From: Oscillatoria sp. SIO1A7
GTDB lineage: Bacteria; Cyanobacteriota; Cyanobacteriia; Cyanobacteriales; Laspinemataceae
DNA length: 38,371 bases
Assembly (NCBI GenBank): GCA_010672965.1
Contig: JAAHFN010000061.1
Span: 1 to 38,371 of the forward strand
Direction: 5' to 3'
Shown: positions 34,199-38,371 of the stretch, in pieces
How the letters are laid out: each line of letters begins with the position of its first letter
Position numbering within the stretch: the stretch's first letter is position 1
The notes under the pieces: model-generated
The model's database searches: none
The model's input: the letters and a program-made list of their open reading frames with translations, nothing else
Told to the model about the DNA's origin: nothing
Program-made: the position numbers and the translations under genes

Positions 34199-34305
34199 TA
34201 TAGTCATTTCAAATAAAAATGAGACATTTTTGTAGGGGCGATTTCACCATTTGCCCTAAATTTAGGGAGATCCTAACTGTCTCATCCTTAATTGAAATGA
34301 CTATA
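34199..34305. mobile_element. family E MITE-like element
   Basis: 107 bp between TATAGTCATTTCAAATAA and TTAATTGAAATGACTATA; the outer 14 bases pair perfectly, and an inner pair ATGAGACA / TGTCTCAT continues the stem. The core has GTAGGGGCGATTTCACC (from 34232). A lone end of the same family is at 18025-18042. Confidence 0.8.
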
Positions 34306-34328
34306 TACATAAAACGATAATGCTCTAA

Positions 34329-35357
34329 TTAAACGCTATCAGATCCTTTGCCTGTTTTTGCTAGATAAATTCCTATGGAAATGAGGATGAATCCCATTAT
34401 ATTGAATGGGGAGATAAATTCGCCTAAGAAAATCCAAGCGAAAAAAGCAACCGGAAAAGGTTCTAGCAAAAAGACGATAGTCATAAATGGAGCAGAAAAA
34501 TATTTAAACGCATAAGTAGTGAGGCTGCGAGCAAGTACGCCACAAATTAATCCCAGACCTAGTATGGATAACCATCCTTCGGTACTGACAGGAATAATCG
34601 AATCGCTTTTAAGCCATACAAATGGTGCAATAAAAGCTAGGCTAACCGCAGAACGCCAGGTCAAAAAAGTGAGACTGGGTAAGTATCTTAGCAGTCTTTC
34701 TGCCATTAGAATTGCTAAAGCATAAACCATAGCAGATAATAAGGCTGCTGCATCTCCTAGGAGCGCCATTGAACCAAATGTTTGTTCTTCCAGATGCAGC
34801 CAGTCTTCTAGGGTTAAGAAAAAACCTCCTCCTACAGCGATCGCCAGCCCTATGGAGAAACGTCTATCGAACTTTTTGCCAACAAATAACCAAGCACCTA
34901 AGAATGTAAAAATTGGCGTTAAGTTAGATAAAGTCAGGGCATTCAACGCCGTAGTCTGTTTTAAAGACCACATATATAAGAAGCGCCCGGTGGTATGAGT
35001 GACGACCAATAATATCATCAAACCTGCAAGAAGCTGTATTGCTGGTTTGGCTTTTTTGGCTGAATCGCTTACTTCTTCTGTTTTAGAGCTTGTTTGAGAG
35101 ATAGCATTATTGTCTTCCCCTCGCGATCGCCAAAATTCCAAGCCCAAACTCCAACTGGCAAATGTGAGGGTGGAGATAGATAAGCGGTCAAAAAGTATTG
35201 CTTCTACAGTAAGTTCTTTAAGCGCTACTTTAATGAAAATGGCAGTGGAAGATATAGCAACTATTCCTAGAAGTAAGACTATAAAAGGTATAGTAGATTC
35301 ATAAAAAGACCTAGATACGCCATTCTGAGCTTCGCGATCGCTGAAAACATTCAACAT
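34329..35357 (-). CDS. EamA-family (DMT) transporter, paralogue 1
   Basis: A 342-residue inner-membrane transporter with ten predicted membrane segments as two EamA repeats. Segments recognised: LLLGIVAISSTAIFIKVALK (start), TGRFLYMWSLKQTTALNALT, FLGAWLFVGKKFDRRFSIGL and the final FILISIGIYLAKTGKG. A polar loop of about 35 residues lies between segments 2 and 3. The closest relative visible is the EamA gene at 36612, with matching blocks throughout. Substrate unknown; the family exports metabolites such as amino acids. Transcribed away from the methyltransferase. Confidence 0.92.
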   Translation of the reverse strand: MLNVFSDREAQNGVSRSFYESTIPFIVLLLGIVAISSTAIFIKVALKELTVEAILFDRLSISTLTFASWSLGLEFWRSRGEDNNAISQTSSKTEEVSDSAKKAKPAIQLLAGLMILLVVTHTTGRFLYMWSLKQTTALNALTLSNLTPIFTFLGAWLFVGKKFDRRFSIGLAIAVGGGFFLTLEDWLHLEEQTFGSMALLGDAAALLSAMVYALAILMAERLLRYLPSLTFLTWRSAVSLAFIAPFVWLKSDSIIPVSTEGWLSILGLGLICGVLARSLTTYAFKYFSAPFMTIVFLLEPFPVAFFAWIFLGEFISPFNIMGFILISIGIYLAKTGKGSDSV

Positions 35358-35890
35358 TGTATTGTTGTTAATTATTGCTAAGGTTCTTATTCAATATGAC
35401 AATAGCTTAAAAATGGACCGCGATTTCTCTTTCGTAACTCCTTATAGCACTACAAATTCAGGTGTTCGATCGTTCAAAGCTGGCCAAAGCAAGTTCGGGA
35501 ATAGTCGTGCTGACAGCTAACTGCTGAGAGCTGACCGCTTATTGCTTAAAATAAACTGTATAGCAGACTACACATTCGATCGCGATCGCCCTTGGGCGCT
35601 GACAGGGACAGAACTCAAGCATAGACAAGATATGGGACAGTTTAGATATGGGACAAAATATAGTCGTACTTGCGCAGCCTACACCATATATAGTTTTCTA
35701 CTCATTTGCGATCGCCCCGAGGGAGTTACGACGGATTCAGAAATTAGGATTTTTACTCTCAACTACCCTACAATATATAAGACCTTATTGTAACTACCAG
35801 GAGAGCGATCGCCTCAATATTATATTGTATTCTTGAAAAGCCAGACCAAAAAATGGTTAACATCCGGTTAATATAAAGACAACATTTGCG
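35358..35890. other. intergenic region between divergent genes
   Basis: 533 bp with no supported gene. It includes a degenerate family D element (about 35443-35550, start TATAGCACTACAAATTCA), several HIP1 words, and AT-rich sequence just before the methyltransferase that should hold its promoter. Confidence 0.5.
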
Positions 35891-36619
35891 ATGGATCCAC
35901 AGATATATCAAAAAATGATGGCCCTAGAAGAAACCCATTGGTGGTTTGTCGCACGGCGATCGATTATAAAGCGAGTTATCGACAAGCTGGCTTTACCAGA
36001 ATCTGCAGAAATTTTTGAGGCCGGGTGCGGAACTGGAGGTAACTTGGCTATGCTAGCCGATCGCGGCCGAGTCTATGCGATGGAGTTAGACGAGACAGCA
36101 CGACTTTTTGCCAGTAACCTGAAACTGGCAGAGGTTCAATCTGGGAGCTTGCCAAATGATATTCCATTTCCCGATAGACAGTTTGACCTAATCGTATTAT
36201 TAGATGTCTTGGAGCATATAGAAGAAGATTCTGAGTCTTTGCAAGCCTTGGCGAAAAAACTCAAGCCCTCTGGTTGGTTGTTGATTACCGTTCCTGCTTA
36301 TGCTTGGATGTGGAGCAAACAGGATGTTATCCTTCATCACAAACGTAGGTATATACTGCCAAATTTGCATCAACTTGTAGTGTCTGCTGGTTATAAGGTG
36401 CATTTTGTTAGTTATTTTAATTTTTTCCTATTTCCTTTAATTGCTGTAATACGACTGTTACAAGGGTTATTGGGTCGAGGGGGTAATGAGCTAACTATGC
36501 CACCGAAGTCGATCAATAATACGTTAATATCCTTATTTTCTAAGGAAGGTTATTTGCTCGATCGCCTATCTTTGCCATTTGGTGTATCTATCATGCTTTT
36601 AGCTCAAAAAAATGTCTGA
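35891..36619 (+). CDS. class I SAM-dependent methyltransferase
   Basis: A 242-residue methyltransferase. SAM-binding motif I is IFEAGCGTGGNLAML (41-55), the acidic residue of motif II lies in VYAMELD, and motif IV is FDLIVLLDVLEHIEED. The N-terminal ALEETHWWFVARRSII is a mark of methyltransferases often found in polysaccharide or lipid gene sets. A hydrophobic stretch (about 170-195) may touch the membrane. Its stop overlaps the next start in ATGTCTGA (8 nt), so translation is probably coupled to the EamA gene. Acceptor unknown. Confidence 0.9.
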   Translation: MDPQIYQKMMALEETHWWFVARRSIIKRVIDKLALPESAEIFEAGCGTGGNLAMLADRGRVYAMELDETARLFASNLKLAEVQSGSLPNDIPFPDRQFDLIVLLDVLEHIEEDSESLQALAKKLKPSGWLLITVPAYAWMWSKQDVILHHKRRYILPNLHQLVVSAGYKVHFVSYFNFFLFPLIAVIRLLQGLLGRGGNELTMPPKSINNTLISLFSKEGYLLDRLSLPFGVSIMLLAQKNV

Positions 36620-37751
36620 ACCTAATTTGCAGGAAAATTTATCAATCGATTTGGAAGATAAAAGCGCCAATGCTGTTGCAGAGGTTACAGAAGATGAGGA
36701 TATCTCTGCAAGTTCGGGGGCAATAGCGAAATCTTTTCTGTCATTTTTTCTATTGCTTATCGGGCTGATTGCCCTGTCTTTTACCTCTATATTTATTAAA
36801 ATATCTAATAGTGAAATTACTGCGGAAGCGACGGTTTTTAACAGATTGTGGATTGCCACCGTAGTATTTGCTGGGTGGAATTGGGGTTTGCAGCGGTGGC
36901 AAGTTTCAGGAAAACTTGCAGGAGACAATAGCGATATTGCTGCTGCCTCAGAAACGGAAAAAGATATAGGGACGAAAGGGGATGGGAAGGCTTCAAAGGA
37001 AACTTGGACTGTAGTGGGCTTGTTGGTTTCTCTGGGGCTCTTTCATCTGACGGGTCGCTTTCTGTGGACTTGGTCTTTGACGCAAACGACCGCAGCAAAT
37101 GGGGTGATGCTGTCCAATATGCCGCCGATTTTTACAGCATTGGGCGGCTGGTTGTTTCTGGGTCAGCGCTTCGATCGCCGTTTCTTGACGGGATTGGCGA
37201 TCGCCCTGGGGGGCGCGATCGTTCTCGCTCTAGGGGACTGGCTCCAGCCACAGGAGGAACTATTCGGAACCGGGGCGATCGTCGGCGATGCGGTGGCGCT
37301 GCTATCTTCGGTATTTTATGCTGGCAGTTTTTTGCTAGTGGAAAAGCTACGGCAGCGCTTATCGACCTCAGATATTTTGGTATGGCGCTGCGCGATCGGC
37401 TTGGCAATTGCCGCTCCTGTTGTTTGGATAACGGACGATGCGATTTTCCCCATCAGCACGATGGGTTGGCTGGCCGTATTCGGCTTAGCGGTTATCAGTG
37501 AAGTAATGGGTCATGGGTTAGTCGTTTACAGTCTCAAATATTTTTCCTCAGCTTTCGTGACCATTGTCCTGCTCCTAGAACCGGCTCCTGCAGCAGCCGT
37601 TGCCTGGTTGCTATTTGGCGAGTTTCTAGAACCGCTGAATATTCTGAGCTTCGTTCTCATTACTGTAGGCATTTATATAGCCAAAACTGGTAAAGGCTCC
37701 GAGGGCACAGATAAAAATAATCCTCCTACCGAAGTTCGGGAAGAGTCTTAG
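36612..37751 (+). CDS. EamA-family (DMT) transporter, paralogue 2
   Basis: A 379-residue ten-segment transporter clearly related to the one at 34329: shared blocks LIGLIALSFTSIFIKI, LTGRFLWTWSLTQTTAANGV, GGWLFLGQRFDRRFLTGLAIALGGA and FVLITVGIYIAKTGKGS. It has an extra acidic N-terminal extension of about 35 residues and a longer polar loop between segments 2 and 3 (about 95-125). It overlaps the methyltransferase by 8 nt, suggesting that the transporter may export or import a methylated product, an inference only. It is richer in HIP1 words than its paralogue. Confidence 0.92.
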   Translation: MSEPNLQENLSIDLEDKSANAVAEVTEDEDISASSGAIAKSFLSFFLLLIGLIALSFTSIFIKISNSEITAEATVFNRLWIATVVFAGWNWGLQRWQVSGKLAGDNSDIAAASETEKDIGTKGDGKASKETWTVVGLLVSLGLFHLTGRFLWTWSLTQTTAANGVMLSNMPPIFTALGGWLFLGQRFDRRFLTGLAIALGGAIVLALGDWLQPQEELFGTGAIVGDAVALLSSVFYAGSFLLVEKLRQRLSTSDILVWRCAIGLAIAAPVVWITDDAIFPISTMGWLAVFGLAVISEVMGHGLVVYSLKYFSSAFVTIVLLLEPAPAAAVAWLLFGEFLEPLNILSFVLITVGIYIAKTGKGSEGTDKNNPPTEVREES

Positions 37752-38371
37752 GCTAGGGTGTGGGGTGTGGGGAGTGGGGTGTAGGTTGTTGGAAGGGAAG
37801 TGTGGGGGGAGCATTTCACTTTTGTAAACAGTAGCCCAAAGGGCGCTTGTTTTGTGTAGCCGCGCCAGCCGCGAGCGGAGGCGGGGCTTACGCCTATAGG
37901 CGTCAGGCGGCTAGATACGAAATTGAAATGCTCCCAGTGTGGGAAGTGTGGGAAGTGTGGGAAGTGTGGGAAGTCCGGGAAGTCCGGGAAGTGTGGGAAG
38001 GACTGAAAATTATACCCACTCTCCCCTTGCTCCCCACTCCCCCACTCCCTTTCAAGGGTATGTTTTTTATAATCCTCTTTTTTGAAGAGATCGGTAGGCG
38101 GCATACGTTTCTGGGGCCCGCGCATTCCACTACAATAATTTTATTTAATAAAAAAAACTGTCTCGGGAATGCTATCGCCCCTACACCCTCAAGGGTACCC
38201 TTCAAAAATGCCAAATCTAAAAAACATACCCGCCGATTGCCCCACTCTCCCCACTCTTTCTCCCGCCTCTCCCATTCTCCCCCCTCTCCCACTCTCCCCC
38301 ACTCTCCCCCACTATCCCATTCTCCCCCCTCTCCCATTCTCCCCCCTCTCCCACTCTCCCCCACTCTCCCA
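37752..38371. repeat. repeat-dominated window end
   Basis: No gene is supported. Order: GGTGTGGGGAGTGGGGTGTA tract; a family F element (37807-37935); a GTGTGGGAA array (37936-38000); AT-rich spacer with AAGGGTATG words; then, from about 38238 to the edge, a long CCCACTCTCC / CCCCTCTCC array that continues beyond the window. Confidence 0.7.
37807..37935. mobile_element. family F MITE-like element, copy 2
   Basis: 129 bp with perfect ends GGGAGCATTTCA and TGAAATGCTCCC, and interior TGTGTAGCCGCGCCAGCCGC as in the copy at 20286. The rest of the interior differs, containing GCTTACGCCTATAGGCGT. Confidence 0.8.

Noticed and set aside
37004-37501. 165-residue open frame overlapping the second EamA gene in another frame
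   Set aside because: The overlapping EamA frame has clear homology blocks. The alternative is Arg/Gly-rich with no domain.
38226-38371. Possible CRISPR or coding repeat at the window end
   Set aside because: Simple CCCACTCTCC-type tandem tract without spacers. Gly/Glu-rich translations are repeat artefacts.
1-38371. tRNA, rRNA, phage, toxin-antitoxin or defence genes
   Set aside because: I looked on both strands and found no cloverleaf sequences, integrases, transposases, or recognisable toxin, restriction or Cas motifs.

Overview
The window is chromosomal DNA from a cyanobacterium, most likely a filamentous, repeat-rich one. The evidence is the very frequent HIP1 octamer GCGATCGC and its GCGATCG fragments, a complete cyanobacterial-type sufR / sufBCDS locus, an NblR-type regulator, an FHA-domain class A penicillin-binding protein, a PEP-CTERM protein, and long G-rich short tandem repeats between genes. 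The species cannot be named from sequence alone.

Left part (1-12.3 kb). On the minus strand: an NblR-like response regulator, a sirohydrochlorin chelatase (CbiX/SirB type) and the phosphate-import ATPase gene pstB without its pstSCA partners. On the plus strand: biotin synthase bioB, biotin transporter bioY and lipoprotein signal peptidase lspA. Then, on the minus strand, a very large CBS-GAF-GAF-(PAS)5 histidine kinase is followed 12 nt later by a receiver-histidine kinase, apparently one signalling unit.

Middle part (12.3-27.4 kb). FHA-PBP1A; a PEP-CTERM exported protein with the decayed tail of a second one behind it; a SWIM-type protein with an incomplete zinc motif; a small conserved-looking protein; sufR divergent from sufB-sufC-sufD-sufS. 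The sufR-sufB gap has two copies of the SufR operator CAAC-N6-GTTG, then a long repeat-built leader with a 27-bp inverted repeat. About 480 bp of repeat elements separate sufB from sufC.

Right part (27.4-38.4 kb). A SnoaL-like protein converges on a minus-strand cell-surface set: glycosyltransferase (GT4 type), sulfotransferase, multi-pass membrane protein and GtrA-like protein. Then come an aldo/keto reductase and two paralogous EamA transporters, the second overlapping a SAM methyltransferase. The surface set is visibly AT-richer than the suf region.

The most distinctive content is intergenic. At least five families of small (about 90-160 bp) elements with terminal inverted repeats (called A-F here, letters arbitrary) fill nearly every gap. 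One copy has a clean empty-site/filled-site comparison within the window, with a TA target duplication, inside a tandem triplication of the pstB 3' end. Several families with different termini share an internal GTAGGGGC / GCCCCTAC core. Gene tails are also duplicated at pstB and at the glycosyltransferase/sulfotransferase junction. I found no CRISPR array, no tRNA or rRNA gene, no transposase gene and no recognisable phage or defence system.
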